Assembly (NCBI RefSeq): GCF_002893625.1
Contig: NZ_PKMZ01000002.1
Location: 620,001-684,000, forward strand
Origin: Mangrovicella endophytica
Lineage (GTDB): Bacteria > Pseudomonadota > Alphaproteobacteria > Rhizobiales > Rhizobiaceae
Length of the DNA stretch: 64,000 nt
Reading direction: 5' to 3'
The translations under genes were made by a program, and so were the position numbers. This document shows positions 35,771 to 45,084 of this stretch, one piece after another. The stretch's first letter is position 1, and the number at the start of each line of letters is the position of its first letter. Below the pieces are notes generated by a model. It searched no databases. It saw nothing but the letters and a program-made list of their open reading frames with translations, and had not been told where the DNA came from.

Positions 35771-36937
35771 TCAGGAGTTGTCCGAATTGCCGCTGGCGAC
35801 ACGACGACGCTGCCGGCACTGCCAGTTCCAGTCGCGCTCGCGGCCGGTGTCGACATGGATGGCGGTCGTGTAGCAGTAGGTGCCGACGCCGCCGCGGCCC
35901 GGCAGCGAGCGCACGAAGCTCGCGACAGTGAACTTATCGACGCCCGGTACCTGGATGTCGGCGGCCTTGCACTGCATGTGCATCGAGCGGCGCGCGCCGT
36001 TGACGCGACGATTGTGTGAGGGGCTGCGATAGCCCGAGGTCACCACGACCTTCTTGCCGAACTTCTGCTCGACGGCGCGGAGAAGGCCCACGAGATCGCT
36101 GCCGAAGCATGCGGTCTGGACGTCCTCGCGCTGCACCAGCAGCCCGTTCGGCGACAGGCGCGCCATGCCGGTCAGCGCGGCGACCTGATAGCTGCGCTGA
36201 TCGCTGGCGTCTTCGATCATGTCCTCGTCGTCGGCCGAGGCTCGCTGGCCGATCTCGAAGAGCGAAGACGGGTCGACACCGGGCAGGGCGTTGTCGGACC
36301 CGACCGGCACAGGCGGACCATCGGTCTTCAGGATGACGCGGCGGCCCTTGTCCTTTTCTGCATTGCGGATCGGTGTCTTGGCTTTCGAATCGGCGAAGAG
36401 AGAGGCGAACAGCGTGTTGTTGGCCTGCGGTGTGCTGCTGCTTCCGCGCACCGTGCCGCCGGCATAGGCGGCAATCGAGGTGCGGCCGGTCGCGATCGGC
36501 TTGTCGCCGTCGTCCTCAGCGGCGTCGCCCTGCTTCAGCGGCGGCATGATGCCCGGACCTGAGGTCGGGGTGAGGAGGGCGGTCTTCTTATCCTCGGCGT
36601 CCGAGGTCTTTGCCTCAGCCTCGGCGGCGGTTGCCTTGCCCGCAGTGGAACCGGCAGCAGCAGCCAGCGTTTCAGCGGTCTCAGCGCCCGCTTTGTCGTC
36701 TTCGCCCGAAGCGACGCTCGACGCGTCCTCAGCCGGGCTTCCAGGCGTCGACGCGCTGGCACCCTGCGGGTTCGCATTGAAGCCGAAGGACGACGTGTCG
36801 TCGACGGCTGATACGCAGCTGCTGACCAGAGGTGCCGAAAGGCACACCGCAGCCAGGAGCGTGGTGCGGCGCAGAAGCGCGATGCAGGCGCGCGGCGTCT
36901 TGATCGTCAAATCACGGTCCACCCTCTCGACGGACAT
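35771..36937 (-). CDS. M15-type D-Ala-D-Ala carboxypeptidase-like lipoprotein
   Basis: 388 residues from ATG 36937. The signal peptide ends in a lipobox (SAPLVSSC), so it is probably a lipoprotein. Residues about 45-235 are low-complexity and Ala/Glu/Ser-rich. The C-terminal ~140 residues form a peptidase M15A-like domain: VVVTSGYRSPSHNRRVNGA, the metal-binding SMHMQCKAADIQVPG with His and Asp, and TAIHVDTGRERDW with the last His. Such domains act on peptidoglycan peptides. The usual LGGASNSQHxxGxAxD form is varied here, so catalytic activity is likely but unproved. Confidence 0.84.
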   Translation of the reverse strand: MSVERVDRDLTIKTPRACIALLRRTTLLAAVCLSAPLVSSCVSAVDDTSSFGFNANPQGASASTPGSPAEDASSVASGEDDKAGAETAETLAAAAGSTAGKATAAEAEAKTSDAEDKKTALLTPTSGPGIMPPLKQGDAAEDDGDKPIATGRTSIAAYAGGTVRGSSSTPQANNTLFASLFADSKAKTPIRNAEKDKGRRVILKTDGPPVPVGSDNALPGVDPSSLFEIGQRASADDEDMIEDASDQRSYQVAALTGMARLSPNGLLVQREDVQTACFGSDLVGLLRAVEQKFGKKVVVTSGYRSPSHNRRVNGARRSMHMQCKAADIQVPGVDKFTVASFVRSLPGRGGVGTYCYTTAIHVDTGRERDWNWQCRQRRRVASGNSDNS

Positions 36938-37122
36938 GCCCGAGCGGCATCTCCGGTCCGTCGATGACGGCGCCTGCGGCGCGTCGTCTCGGCGGCATTT
37001 GCACTTTGACCGGTCTGGTCCCCACCAGAGCTGCCGCAGAGATCGCGGCAGCCGACCGATCAACCTTACAGGAATTTAACCCGGTCCTGCCCGTATGGCT
37101 ACAATGCGGCGTCAGAAAGGCG

Positions 37123-37563
37123 TCACCAGCTGCCGGTGTTCGGCATCGAGCTCCAAGGCTCGGCCGGCGCCTTGGCTTCGCCTTTCTGAAGCAGCTCGAA
37201 GGAGATGCCGTCCGGCGACTTGATAAAGGCCATGTTGCCGTCGCGCGGAGGCCGGTTGATCGTCACGCCGGCTTCCATGAGCTGCTGGCAGTAGGCGTAG
37301 ATATCGTCCACCTCGAAAGCGAGATGCCCAAAGTTGCGTCCACCCGTATAGGTCTCCGGGTCCCAGTTGAAGGTCAGCTCGAGCAGCGGTGCCTTCGTTT
37401 CCCTCGCGGTCGGAGCATCGCCCGGCGCGGCGAGGAAGATCAGCGTATAGCGGCCCTTCTCGTTCTCCGTCCGGCGGGTCTCCACCATTCCCATCTTGGT
37501 GCAGTAGAAGTCGAGCGACTCGTCGATGTCCCGGATTCGGACCATGGTGTGAAGGTAGCGCAT
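37123..37563 (-). CDS. gloA: lactoylglutathione lyase (glyoxalase I)
   Basis: 146 residues from ATG 37563. GloA isomerises the methylglyoxal-glutathione hemithioacetal. The vicinal-oxygen-chelate fold repeats are visible: RYLHTMVRIRDIDESLDFY with the first metal His and KMGMVETRR, then LLELTFNW with the Glu, FGHLAFEVDDIYAYC with the second His, and DPDG-type SPDGISFELLQ with the final Glu. The C-terminal 15 residues form a short unconserved tail. Monocistronic in appearance. Confidence 0.94.
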   Translation of the reverse strand: MRYLHTMVRIRDIDESLDFYCTKMGMVETRRTENEKGRYTLIFLAAPGDAPTARETKAPLLELTFNWDPETYTGGRNFGHLAFEVDDIYAYCQQLMEAGVTINRPPRDGNMAFIKSPDGISFELLQKGEAKAPAEPWSSMPNTGSW

Positions 37564-37962
37564 CAACTGTCTCCAATTCGTCCGGCTGATGGTAGGGCGG
37601 GCCGGACCGCAGCCAACCGTGGCCTCGAAGATTCAGCGATCCTGTCTCGCTGATCGAAAGGTTGAGGATCACTGCGGATCGCCAAGCCATAAACCCATTT
37701 GGCTGCCGTGGAGCTTGCGCAGTGGCCGAACGAGCGCAAAGCGTCGATCGCAGCCGCTGATCATCCGTAACATATAGAGGAGTAACGGGCGGGCGAAGCT
37801 TCAGGAATCAGCTCGAATAAATAGACTTGCTGATGCTTGTCACAGGCGTCTGCAGGTCAACATTGGCTGTCTGTAGAATTCGAGCGAATTCCATCGCCGA
37901 CCCTTGGCGGACTGCGCCGTTCTGATGCTATCCTCGGTCGGCATGATTCGTTTGGGCTGGAA
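37564..37962. other. divergent intergenic region
   Basis: 399 bases between gloA and the double cold-shock gene. It is more AT-rich than its surroundings near 37740-37830. An in-frame extension of the cold-shock gene back to 37837 is open but has no family features. No other gene is supported. Confidence 0.5.
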
Positions 37963-38556
37963 ATGCGGGCCTGCCTGATGCCGAATAGATTGTTTGCACA
38001 ACCTCAGGATGACGGTGCCGAGTCACAGGCATCGAGCGCCGGCCTTGAGGTCGTTTCGGGTCACATCAAGTGGTTCGATGTCGCCAAGGGCTTCGGCTTC
38101 ATTATCCCCGATGACGACGGTCCGGATATTCTCCTCCATGTCACCTGCCTGAGGCGGGATGGCTATTCCACCGCGCTGGAGGGCACTCGGCTCGTCTGCG
38201 AGGTGCAGCAGGGAGAACGAGGCTTGCAAGCATTTCGCATCCTGTCGATGGACCGCTCGACCGCCATCCATCCGTCGCAACTGCCGCCGTCGCGCACGCA
38301 TGTGAATGTCGTGCCGACCAGCGATCTCGAGCCGGCCGTCGTGAAATGGTTCAACCGCACCAAGGGATACGGCTTCGTCACGCGCGGCGAGGGGACGGAG
38401 GATATTTTCGTACATATGGAGACGCTGCGCCGCTTCGGCATGACAGAGCTGCGGCCCGGCCAGACCGTGCTCGTGCGCTTCGGCGAAGGATCAAAGGGCC
38501 TGATGGCGGCGGAGGTGCATCCCGAGACGGGACCGGCACTGATGGTGTCGCATTGA
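37963..38556 (+). CDS. cold-shock protein with two CSD domains
   Basis: 197 residues from ATG 37963; ATG 37978 is an alternative. Two cold-shock domains lie in tandem: [20 protein letters not shown] near residues 33-95 and [20 protein letters not shown] near residues 128-195. Each has RNP1 (KGFGFI, KGYGFV) and RNP2 (DILLHVT, DIFVHME). Such duplicated Csp proteins bind single-stranded RNA or DNA and are common in Alphaproteobacteria. Its stop is shared with the TTG start of the DUF192 gene (TTGA), so the pair is coupled. Confidence 0.92.
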   Translation: MRACLMPNRLFAQPQDDGAESQASSAGLEVVSGHIKWFDVAKGFGFIIPDDDGPDILLHVTCLRRDGYSTALEGTRLVCEVQQGERGLQAFRILSMDRSTAIHPSQLPPSRTHVNVVPTSDLEPAVVKWFNRTKGYGFVTRGEGTEDIFVHMETLRRFGMTELRPGQTVLVRFGEGSKGLMAAEVHPETGPALMVSH

Positions 38557-39035
38557 TCGGCGCGACCAAATCCGGGCGGACACGGTGGATCGGCGGCCTG
38601 GCCGCTGCCGCTGCGCTCGGCGGGTCGATCCTCTACGCCGTTGCCGGCGCCGGGACGTCCGAGGCGACACTGGTCACATCGACGGGACGTCACTCGATCA
38701 CCGTCGAGATCGCCGACACGCCCGAGGCGCGCGCGACGGGCTTGATGAACCGCCCGTCCATGCCGAAGGATCACGGCATGCTGTTCAGCTTCGAGCAGAC
38801 GGAACCGGTTTCCTTCTGGATGAAGAACACGCTGATTCCGCTGGACATGATCTTCATCGGGGAGACCGGCGTCGTGGAGCGGATTGCGACCAACGTGCCG
38901 CCGTTGTCGCTCAAGACCGTGCCATCCGGGAAACCGGTCCGCTACGTGCTGGAGCTGAACGGCGGGGCCTCGGCCGGCTACGGCCTCAAGGATGGCGACC
39001 GCGTCGAGCACGCGCTGATCGGCGCCAAGCCGTAG
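38553..39035 (+). CDS. DUF192 family exported protein
   Basis: 160 residues from TTG 38553, inside the stop codon of the cold-shock gene; no ATG is suitably placed. The N-terminal hydrophobic segment ([20 protein letters not shown]) is a signal peptide or anchor. The DUF192 core follows: [59 protein letters not shown] and [19 protein letters not shown]. The family is of unknown function, usually periplasmic. Pairing with a double Csp gene is frequent in related genomes. A terminator-like hairpin lies 93 bases downstream. Confidence 0.88.
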   Translation: MIGATKSGRTRWIGGLAAAAALGGSILYAVAGAGTSEATLVTSTGRHSITVEIADTPEARATGLMNRPSMPKDHGMLFSFEQTEPVSFWMKNTLIPLDMIFIGETGVVERIATNVPPLSLKTVPSGKPVRYVLELNGGASAGYGLKDGDRVEHALIGAKP

Positions 39036-39128
39036 AGCCTCGAGCGGTTCTAGGTCAAAGGCCGGTGACGGCTGCGTCGCCGGTTTCGCGCTTCAAGCCC
39101 GTTCTGCCGACCCCATCGACCGACCGCA

Positions 39129-39156
39129 GATGGCGCGTCCCGGCGCCATCTTTCGG
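39129..39156 (+). terminator. terminator-like hairpin after the DUF192 gene
   Basis: The 8-base-pair stem GATGGCGC and GCGCCATC with loop GTCCCG is followed by TTTCGG. It lies between convergent genes, and the short T run favours the plus strand. Confidence 0.55.
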
Positions 39157-39199
39157 TTCAGAGCTGCGTCCGATTGAGGTCCGAACTCCCGCGTTCCGG

Positions 39200-39814
39200 C
39201 TACTGGATGATCACGCCTTTGCGGGCGGTCGGGCCGTCACCGGGTGCCTTTGCCGCTGCCCAGCGGATGGGATTGTAGTAGATCGGGAAGGCCTTCTGCG
39301 TGTCAACGCCGGCTTCGTCACGGTAGTGCCCTTTGTAGGCGGCCGCGACGATGCGACCATTCTCATGGATCATGAACATGACGCAGCCCTCATGCGTTTT
39401 GCCCGGTGTCAGGCTAGCTGCCGGCTTGGTGGTGCATTTGTTGAAGCTACCGCCGCTCATCGCCAGCGCGGGGGAATGGACCTGATCTCGGTCGTCGATG
39501 GCGACGAAGGCGCCGACCTGCTGGGCCGAGAGGTCTTCGCCGCTCGCGTTCGTGTATTCGTATCGCACATAGAAGGGACGCGCATTCGCCAGCTCGGCGG
39601 GCACTTCGAAGCCCTTTAGATCGTCGGCAGAGCCTTCCTCGATGGCCGTGACCTTTAGCTCGATCGGCACCTCAGGTCCTTTTGGCACGAGGTGCGGGAC
39701 CGTGGCGGTTTCACCGAGCTGAAGCTGCGAGCCGGCCTTCTCGAACTCCTCGGCCAGAGCCGGCGCGGTGATGGCAATCGCCATGATCATGGCGAGATAC
39801 GGAAGTCTCTTCAT
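39200..39814 (-). CDS. secreted hypothetical protein
   Basis: 204 residues from ATG 39814. A Sec signal (MKRLPYLAMIMAIAITAPALA) precedes a soluble domain with VPIELKVTAIEEGSADDLKG, FYVRYEYTNASGEDLSAQQ and VGAFVAIDDRDQVHS, which resembles Ig-like domains of DUF4352-type proteins. Two cysteines (NKCTTKP and EGCVMF) may pair. The C terminus is a polar tail. No function can be assigned. Convergent with the DUF192 gene. Confidence 0.78.
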   Translation of the reverse strand: MKRLPYLAMIMAIAITAPALAEEFEKAGSQLQLGETATVPHLVPKGPEVPIELKVTAIEEGSADDLKGFEVPAELANARPFYVRYEYTNASGEDLSAQQVGAFVAIDDRDQVHSPALAMSGGSFNKCTTKPAASLTPGKTHEGCVMFMIHENGRIVAAAYKGHYRDEAGVDTQKAFPIYYNPIRWAAAKAPGDGPTARKGVIIQ

Positions 39815-40120
39815 GCAGAACATCCCTGATTATGTGCGCGGCGTCCGATGAGCTGCGCGGGTTTCTCCTTGTGGGCATCGACGATCTGCTCATGAGCAAG
39901 GGCATCACCACGGTGATGATCATCGACCGTCCGCAGGGTTAGGGATGGAATGGAGCAAGTTTGCGGCCCTGCCACCGTCTGGTCCTGCGCGAGCCCATAG
40001 CGGGAAGGAGGACGGCTGATCGTCTCTAACCGGCGAGTCCTCGCGATAGCGAGAATTGTACTGCTGCGGGACGGCGCCCGGCGCTATGGTTGAATGCGGG
40101 TCGGTGGGATAGATGGAGCC
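39815..40120. other. intergenic region at the edge of the accessory segment
   Basis: 306 bases with no supported gene. A 36-codon frame at 39832-39942 is open but lacks a good ribosome-binding site and any recognisable similarity. Confidence 0.45.
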
Positions 40121-40312
40121 ATGCCTATCGCCGAAAACATCCATCGCCTCCGCGTCACCGACGGCAAGACGATCCAGGACGTCGCTGAGGCGACGAAAAT
40201 CGCACCGGCCATTGTAGCAGCCATCGAGAACGGACGCCTATCGGCGCCGCGAACGGTTGTCAGCGCTCTGGCGGCCCACTTCGGCGTCAGCGTCGAGACG
40301 TTGGAGGGTTGA
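40121..40312 (+). CDS. small XRE-type helix-turn-helix protein
   Basis: 63 residues from ATG 40121 with GGAG nearby. The whole protein is a Cro/C1-type HTH: ENIHRLRVTDGKTIQDVAEA, then the recognition helix KIAPAIVAAIENGRLSAPR and SALAAHFGVSVETLEG. It is too short for an effector domain, so it is a minimal DNA-binding protein, perhaps the regulator of a lost element. It lies directly before the transposase remnant. Target unknown. Confidence 0.8.
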   Translation: MPIAENIHRLRVTDGKTIQDVAEATKIAPAIVAAIENGRLSAPRTVVSALAAHFGVSVETLEG

Positions 40313-40352
40313 GCAACCACTGCCCTCGATACGGCTCCTGAGTCTCTTGGGG

Positions 40353-40538
40353 CTCGAGACTGAGGTGATCCACCGCGGCGGATCCTAGCGCTCCCTCGAA
40401 GCTGTCGAGTTCGCCACCCTCTAACGGGTCGACTGGTTCAACAACCATCGGCTGCTGGAGCCGATTAGAAACATCTCACCCGCCGAGGCCGAAGCCGCAT
40501 ACCACTTGCAGCTTGAGGTCGTCCCCGTCGCCGCGTAG
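40353..40538 (+). pseudogene. IS3-family transposase C-terminal remnant
   Basis: Conceptual translation from 40353 reads LETEVIHRGGS, stop, RSLEAVEFATL, stop, RVDWFNNHRLLEPIRNISP and AEAEAAYHLQ before the final TAG at 40536. This is the C-terminal end of IS3-group OrfB (DDE transposase), where the usual text has Trp or Glu at the two stop positions. The rest of the element and its inverted repeats are not visible. It is a dead relic marking past insertion. Confidence 0.85.
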
Positions 40539-40734
40539 CACTTGCATGAATAGCCTGCCGTAAACACGGTGCGGCTCGCTCGCAGCGATGCTGCCACGGA
40601 GGAAGAGGTGCAACGTCAGGCCGGCGTCTATGACGCCATGCCGAAACTTGCAGTGATATGCTCACAATATCGAGGAGCGCGGCGACCTTGCCGCATCTCT
40701 TAGATGCACCCTGCGATCGCATCGGGTCTTTAGC

Positions 40735-41580
40735 ATGAAGCTCGTCATCCACATCGGTATTCACAAGACGGGGACCTCTGCTCTACAGGGCTTTCTCCAC
40801 ACCAACCGCGAGCGTCTGCGTGACCGTGGCATCTGGTATGAACCGCCAGAGGGGCATAAAAATCACACATTACGGGTGTTTGAATTTCGACCTGGGGAGA
40901 CATACTCGCCGGACGCTTTCCGGGCTCGCCTGAATGTGGCCGCGGACGAAGGCTGCCCGGTTTACCTGATGAGCTCAGAGGTTTTCGTCCAACGCCCGTT
41001 CGACATCGAGGCCTTCGCTCACAGCATCGACGGGTTTGAGACGGAAGTTATCGCTTATCTGCGAGCGCCTGACGATTTTGTTGTCTCCGCCTACAATCAA
41101 ACCGTGAGGGGAAAGAACGCGCGGACGATTCCTCTGAGGGACAAAATAGGCCCGGATCCAACCTATCGACGCCAGCTGTCGAATTGGATGAGGTCGCAAT
41201 GGGAGTTGACCCTCGCGCCCTATGACCGGAAGCAGTGGCCGAACGGGAGTATCTTCCTCGATTTCCTGTCGATGCTTCATGTGTTGCCCGATGGTCTGGA
41301 TATCGAGCCGAGGCAGGACGATGAGAACCGTAGCCTTCCAGCGCCGCTGATCGAGGTGCTCAGAGCCGCGAACATCGTCGGTATTGCCGGTGAGCAGCGG
41401 GTTTCCCTCATAAGGGAGCTGCGTGAACTTGGTCGATCAAGACCGGACCTCTATCCCGAAGCTGAGCTCCTGACGGCCGCTGAGCGACGTGCGTACCGAG
41501 CCATTTTTGCGGAGCACGTGGAGGCGTATAGGCCTTTTTATCGACCTGGCTTCGACGAGACGTTTCTCCTCCCTTCCTGA
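40735..41580 (+). CDS. sulfotransferase-like P-loop protein
   Basis: 281 residues. The N terminus MKLVIHIGIHKTGTSALQGF is the PAPS-binding P-loop of sulfotransferase-like proteins, followed by LRDRGIWYEPPEG. The helix AYLRAPDDFVVSAYNQTVRG provides the R..S element of the 3'-phosphate site. The first 50 residues follow the same plan as the protein at 2759-3817, but the remainder differs and it is shorter. GC is about 48% in 41041-41100, well below the chromosome average, which suggests transfer. Acceptor unknown. A hairpin terminator follows. Confidence 0.82.
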   Translation: MKLVIHIGIHKTGTSALQGFLHTNRERLRDRGIWYEPPEGHKNHTLRVFEFRPGETYSPDAFRARLNVAADEGCPVYLMSSEVFVQRPFDIEAFAHSIDGFETEVIAYLRAPDDFVVSAYNQTVRGKNARTIPLRDKIGPDPTYRRQLSNWMRSQWELTLAPYDRKQWPNGSIFLDFLSMLHVLPDGLDIEPRQDDENRSLPAPLIEVLRAANIVGIAGEQRVSLIRELRELGRSRPDLYPEAELLTAAERRAYRAIFAEHVEAYRPFYRPGFDETFLLPS

Positions 41581-41605
41581 GCCTGCCTAGTGGCCCGACT
41601 TCTGC

Positions 41606-41632
41606 AAGCCGCCCCTCTGAGGCGGCTTTCTC
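41606..41632 (+). terminator. terminator after the second sulfotransferase-like gene
   Basis: The stem AAGCCGCC and GGCGGCTT (loop of seven bases) is followed by TTCTC. It lies 25 bases after the stop at 41580. The T run is short. Confidence 0.65.
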
Positions 41633-42249
41633 GTGCCCGCACCAGAGGAGAACAGCCATGGATCGGAAGGTCTTCGGTAGCGCCTGTGGCCTCGACATCG
41701 ATGGACGCCAGCGTGAGCAGAACCGCGTTGGCCAGCATCAGCCAGCGCGATGGATCGCATGCCAAAGCTCTCTACGACCCCCGGACCTTGTGAGCGTTGA
41801 ACCGTCCGCCGTCGTGCCGCCCCGCCGGGTGTGATCCGCGACTTGCTCGCGCTCGTTCTGGAGGCTCGCTCTTGAACCTGTTCGATCAGCAACTCACCGA
41901 TCAGGGCTTCAGCATGCCGGAGCGCTCGCTCATCGCACCGGCTGGCAACCAGCACGCCAAGGTCGCGCATATGCGCGCATTGAAAGCAGAAGGCGGTAAG
42001 CCGAGCGCGTTGCCTTGGATCTTGTTCATCGACGAGCTCGATCGCGCGCTCTTCGGATGAGCGGAGGAGGAGCCCGAGGAGTTCGAGTTTCACAGGGCAG
42101 GTGGCTTCGTCTTGCCCGTGCTGGAAATGATGTCCGAACATCGCCATATCCGGATCCGCACCGGAAGCCGGAAAGGCCAGTGTCCCGGAATGATCGTCAC
42201 AAGCGGCGAAACGCCTCTCGGCCGCTGCTCACATGAAAGGATCGCGGTC
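41633..42249. other. gene-poor stretch upstream of selO
   Basis: About 620 bases without a convincing gene. Open frames on both strands (for example 41797-42060 plus and 41587-42147 minus) overlap each other and have no recognisable domain or good start. The piece around 41880-42060 (NLFDQQLTDQGFSMPERSL) has a faint resemblance to IS5-type transposase text, too weak to call. Probably decayed mobile DNA plus the selO promoter. Confidence 0.45.
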
Positions 42250-43728
42250 GTGACGGCTCACTTTGCCTTCGACAACAGCTATGCCCGGCTACCGAGCTCG
42301 TTCTATGCGCGGATAAAGCCGACCCCGGTCTCTGGTCCGCACCTCATCAAGCTCAATCGGAACCTCGCCACCCAGCTCGGGCTTGATCCGGACGAGCTCG
42401 CCACCCCGGCGGGTGTAGAGATTCTTGCTGGCAGGCGGGTTCCGGACGGCGCCGAGCCGATCGCGACCGCCTATGCCGGGCACCAGTTCGGCAACTTCGT
42501 GCCGCAGCTCGGCGATGGGCGGGCGATCCTTCTGGGTGAGCTCATCGATCGGGATGGAACGCGCCGGGACGTCCAGCTCAAGGGGGCTGGTCGGACACCG
42601 TTTTCCCGCGGCGGCGACGGGCGAGCGGCCCTCGGACCAGTTCTGCGCGAGTATCTCGTCAGCGAGGCAATGGCGGCACTCGGCATTCCGACCACTCGGG
42701 CACTCGCCGCTGTCACAACGGGCGATGAGGTGATGCGGGCGACCCCGCTGCCAGGTGCGGTGCTGACGCGGGTCGCGTCCAGTCACATCCGGATCGGATC
42801 GTTCCAGTTCTTCGCGGCACGCCGTGATGTGGATGCAGTACGGGCTCTGGCTGATCATGCGATCACCCGACACTACCCGGAAGCGGCGGGCGCTGCTCGT
42901 CCCTACCTGGCCTTCTTGGAGGGGGTTATCGCGCGCCAGGCTCGCCTCATTGCGCAGTGGCTGCTCGTCGGCTTCATCCACGGGGTGATGAACACGGACA
43001 ACATGTCGATCGCGGGCGAGACCATCGACTATGGCCCCTGCGCCTTCATGGATGCCTACGACCCCGCCACCGTGTTCAGTTCGATCGACCAGTTCGGTCG
43101 CTACGCCTATGCCAACCAGCCTGGAATCGCGCAGTGGAACCTGACGCGGCTGGCGGAATGCCTGCTGCCTCTTCTGGCCGATGACCAGAACGAAGCCATC
43201 GAGCAGGCGCAGGAGGCGCTGTCGGCGTTTGCGGAACGGTTCAACGACGCCTATCTCGGCGGGCTGCGTCGCAAGTTGGGTCTGTTGTCGGAGCGGGAGA
43301 ATGATCTTGAGCTGGCGCAGGATCTGCTGAACCGAATGGCCGCTGGCGAGGCCGACTTCACCCTGACCTTCCGTCGGCTGTGTGACGCAGCCGCTGGCCC
43401 CGAAGGCGACGCGGCGGCGCGTAGCCTGTTTGCGGATCCTGCCTCCTACGATGCATGGGCCGAGCGCTGGCGGTTGCGTCTTGTCGAAGAGCCGCAGGAA
43501 GGTTCGGCGCGCCGAGCGTCCATGCAGCGCGTCAATCCAGCTTTCATCCCGCGCAACCACCGCGTCGAGGCCGTCATCGAGGCCGCCGTGGAAAAGCAGG
43601 ACTTCGCGCCGTTTGAGGAACTTCTGACCGTTCTCTCCAAGCCATACGAAGATCAGGCAGGCTTCGCGAGCTATGCTGAGCCACCGGCGCGCGACGGGCG
43701 CGTCTATAGAACTTTTTGCGGGACCTGA
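42250..43728 (+). CDS. selO: protein adenylyltransferase SelO (YdiU family)
   Basis: 492 residues from GTG 42250, with AAAGGA eight bases upstream. SelO is a pseudokinase-fold enzyme that transfers AMP from ATP to Ser, Thr or Tyr of proteins in redox stress. The family is clear from [59 protein letters not shown], and the Mg site [19 protein letters not shown]. The C-terminal YRTFCGT holds the conserved cysteine that is selenocysteine in some eukaryotic members. A long open frame upstream is not family-like. Confidence 0.94.
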   Translation: MTAHFAFDNSYARLPSSFYARIKPTPVSGPHLIKLNRNLATQLGLDPDELATPAGVEILAGRRVPDGAEPIATAYAGHQFGNFVPQLGDGRAILLGELIDRDGTRRDVQLKGAGRTPFSRGGDGRAALGPVLREYLVSEAMAALGIPTTRALAAVTTGDEVMRATPLPGAVLTRVASSHIRIGSFQFFAARRDVDAVRALADHAITRHYPEAAGAARPYLAFLEGVIARQARLIAQWLLVGFIHGVMNTDNMSIAGETIDYGPCAFMDAYDPATVFSSIDQFGRYAYANQPGIAQWNLTRLAECLLPLLADDQNEAIEQAQEALSAFAERFNDAYLGGLRRKLGLLSERENDLELAQDLLNRMAAGEADFTLTFRRLCDAAAGPEGDAAARSLFADPASYDAWAERWRLRLVEEPQEGSARRASMQRVNPAFIPRNHRVEAVIEAAVEKQDFAPFEELLTVLSKPYEDQAGFASYAEPPARDGRVYRTFCGT

Positions 43729-43888
43729 AGCTGAAGGTCCGTCGCCGAACCGCCGTGGGTCATTGGTAAACTTGAGCCGCCACCTTCGCGGGGGTGTGCG
43801 GGGGCATGGGCCGACAGGCTGCCACGCCTTTTCCTACCGGTCTCGGCAGCAGCGGCCGGGACGGGTGGGACAATCCTGTCCCTGGCGG
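43729..43888. other. intergenic region after selO
   Basis: 160 bases with a small inverted repeat (GGACCT and AGGTCC at 43721-43740, overlapping the end of selO) and no T run. No gene seen. Confidence 0.45.
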
Positions 43889-44056
43889 CTACCGGGTACG
43901 TATTATCCGACGCAGCCAGCGAAACAGAAGAACGGCGCTGCATGTCAGGACCAACAAACCTGACGCCACCTGATCCTGCGCCAGCAGGTACACGCTGCCA
44001 CTGATCGAGATAAAGGCCGCGGTGTGCCAAAGCACGCTGGCGGCAATGTACTTCAC
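43889..44056 (-). CDS. candidate 55-residue membrane protein
   Basis: From GTG 44056 the minus strand encodes two hydrophobic segments, YIAASVLWHTAAFISISGSV and ASGLLVLTCSAVLLFRWL, with a basic C terminus (RRIIRTR) before TAG at 43889. This is a plausible two-helix inner-membrane protein with positive-inside orientation. The start is uncertain: the frame is open to about 44108 but contains no ATG, and the GTG has only a poor AGGG nearby. It may be a fragment of a larger gene. Confidence 0.35.
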   Translation of the reverse strand: MKYIAASVLWHTAAFISISGSVYLLAQDQVASGLLVLTCSAVLLFRWLRRIIRTR

Positions 44057-44181
44057 TGCCCTGATGGCACCCTCGTATTGAGCTGCGAGGATTAAGGGAA
44101 CCCCTGGAGATCAAGGGAACCAGCGCCCAACATGATGTAACATGCCGGTGGAGGAAATCGGCGCTAAGATGTTGGAAAGAC

Positions 44182-44257
44182 TGGCGACCCCGGCAGGATT
44201 CGAACCTGCGACCATCGGCTTAGAAGGCCGGTGCTCTATCCTCTGAGCTACGGGGCC
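44182..44257 (-). tRNA. tRNA-Arg (TCT)
   Basis: The minus strand gives acceptor GGCCCCG against CGGGGTC, D arm TAGCTCAGAGGATAGAGCA, anticodon loop CTTCTAA with TCT, and T arm GCAGG-TTCGAAT-CCTGC. Discriminator G and an encoded CCA end at 44182. The 3' end faces the accessory segment. Confidence 0.96.
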
Positions 44258-44420
44258 GGTGTGCGGCCTCAACCGCATCGCCTCGGCTGCGACGTTGAAA
44301 GCGCCGCCTGTCCATCAGCGATGGCGCCTCACCGCTGTTCAGTGCGTCCAAGGCTTCCGGTTCTCATCTGCCGGCTGGGCGGCGCAGTGCCGGAACTCAG
44401 TATATCCGCAGCGCTTGAAT

Positions 44421-44726
44421 TCAGTGCGTCCAGGGCTGCCGGCGATCGTAGCGGAAGTTATCCGAATAGGACACGCGGCGGCGCTTGGCTTCCTTCGGCT
44501 CCTCGATACGATACGGAATGCCGTTGCGCTCGGCGTACTCCACAGCCTCTTCCTTGGTTTCGAAGGAGAGGCGGATCTGCGCCTTCATGTCGCCCGACGA
44601 CGTATAGCCCATCAGCGGGTCGATCGTCTTCGGCTCCTCGGGCTCGTACATCAGCAGCCATTCGACCGACTGCGACTTGCCGGATTGCATCGCGGTTCGG
44701 GCGGGACGATAGATTCGCGCGACCAT
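44421..44726 (-). CDS. NDUFS4-like complex I accessory protein (ETC_C1_NDUFA4 family)
   Basis: 101 residues from ATG 44726 with GGAGAGG upstream. The protein aligns with the alphaproteobacterial ETC complex I subunit family related to mitochondrial NDUFS4 (18 kDa): VARIYRPARTAMQSGKSQSV, WLLMYEPEEPKTIDPLMGYT, KAQIRLSFETKEEAVEYAER, then the conserved C-terminal YSDNFRYDRRQPWTH. It is an assembly or stability subunit of NADH:quinone oxidoreductase. It sits between two tRNA genes, far from the nuo operon. Confidence 0.92.
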   Translation of the reverse strand: MVARIYRPARTAMQSGKSQSVEWLLMYEPEEPKTIDPLMGYTSSGDMKAQIRLSFETKEEAVEYAERNGIPYRIEEPKEAKRRRVSYSDNFRYDRRQPWTH

Positions 44727-44779
44727 CTGACCTCTCCGAGGCCGCATCGGCGGCCTCACGCTGCTCATCAGGGCCAGAT

Positions 44780-44856
<77 letters not shown>

Positions 44857-45084
44857 ACTGCCGAGGCGGGCCCGGAAATCGCTGTCGTACCTAGCTTCAA
44901 GCCGCCGAACTGGCAAGGCTTCTTCGTACCGATGCCGGGTTCTTTGTCACCAGGCGCAGGTCCTGCATGGCGCCGGTCGTGATCAGAGCCAGGGGCGTGG
45001 CGGGCACTTGGATGTCGCAGTCGGCATTCTAGTCGCCAGCGCGGCGATGGTGATGGACTGTGACGCTGCGGGCATCCTCGCCGA

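Noticed and set aside
39832-39942. 36-codon frame ending IIDRPQG
   Set aside because: No suitable ribosome-binding site, no coupling to a neighbour and no recognised similarity.
41587-42147. 186-codon minus-strand frame before selO
   Set aside because: No ribosome-binding site or family feature; low-information composition in a region with decayed DNA.
43704-44114. 136-codon minus-strand frame between selO and tRNA-Arg
   Set aside because: Arg/Ser-rich, no motif, overlaps the better-supported hydrophobic frame at 43889-44056.
40121-44257. Complete integrative element with att sites
   Set aside because: No integrase gene and no second copy of the tRNA-Arg 3' end was found; only a degraded segment can be claimed.
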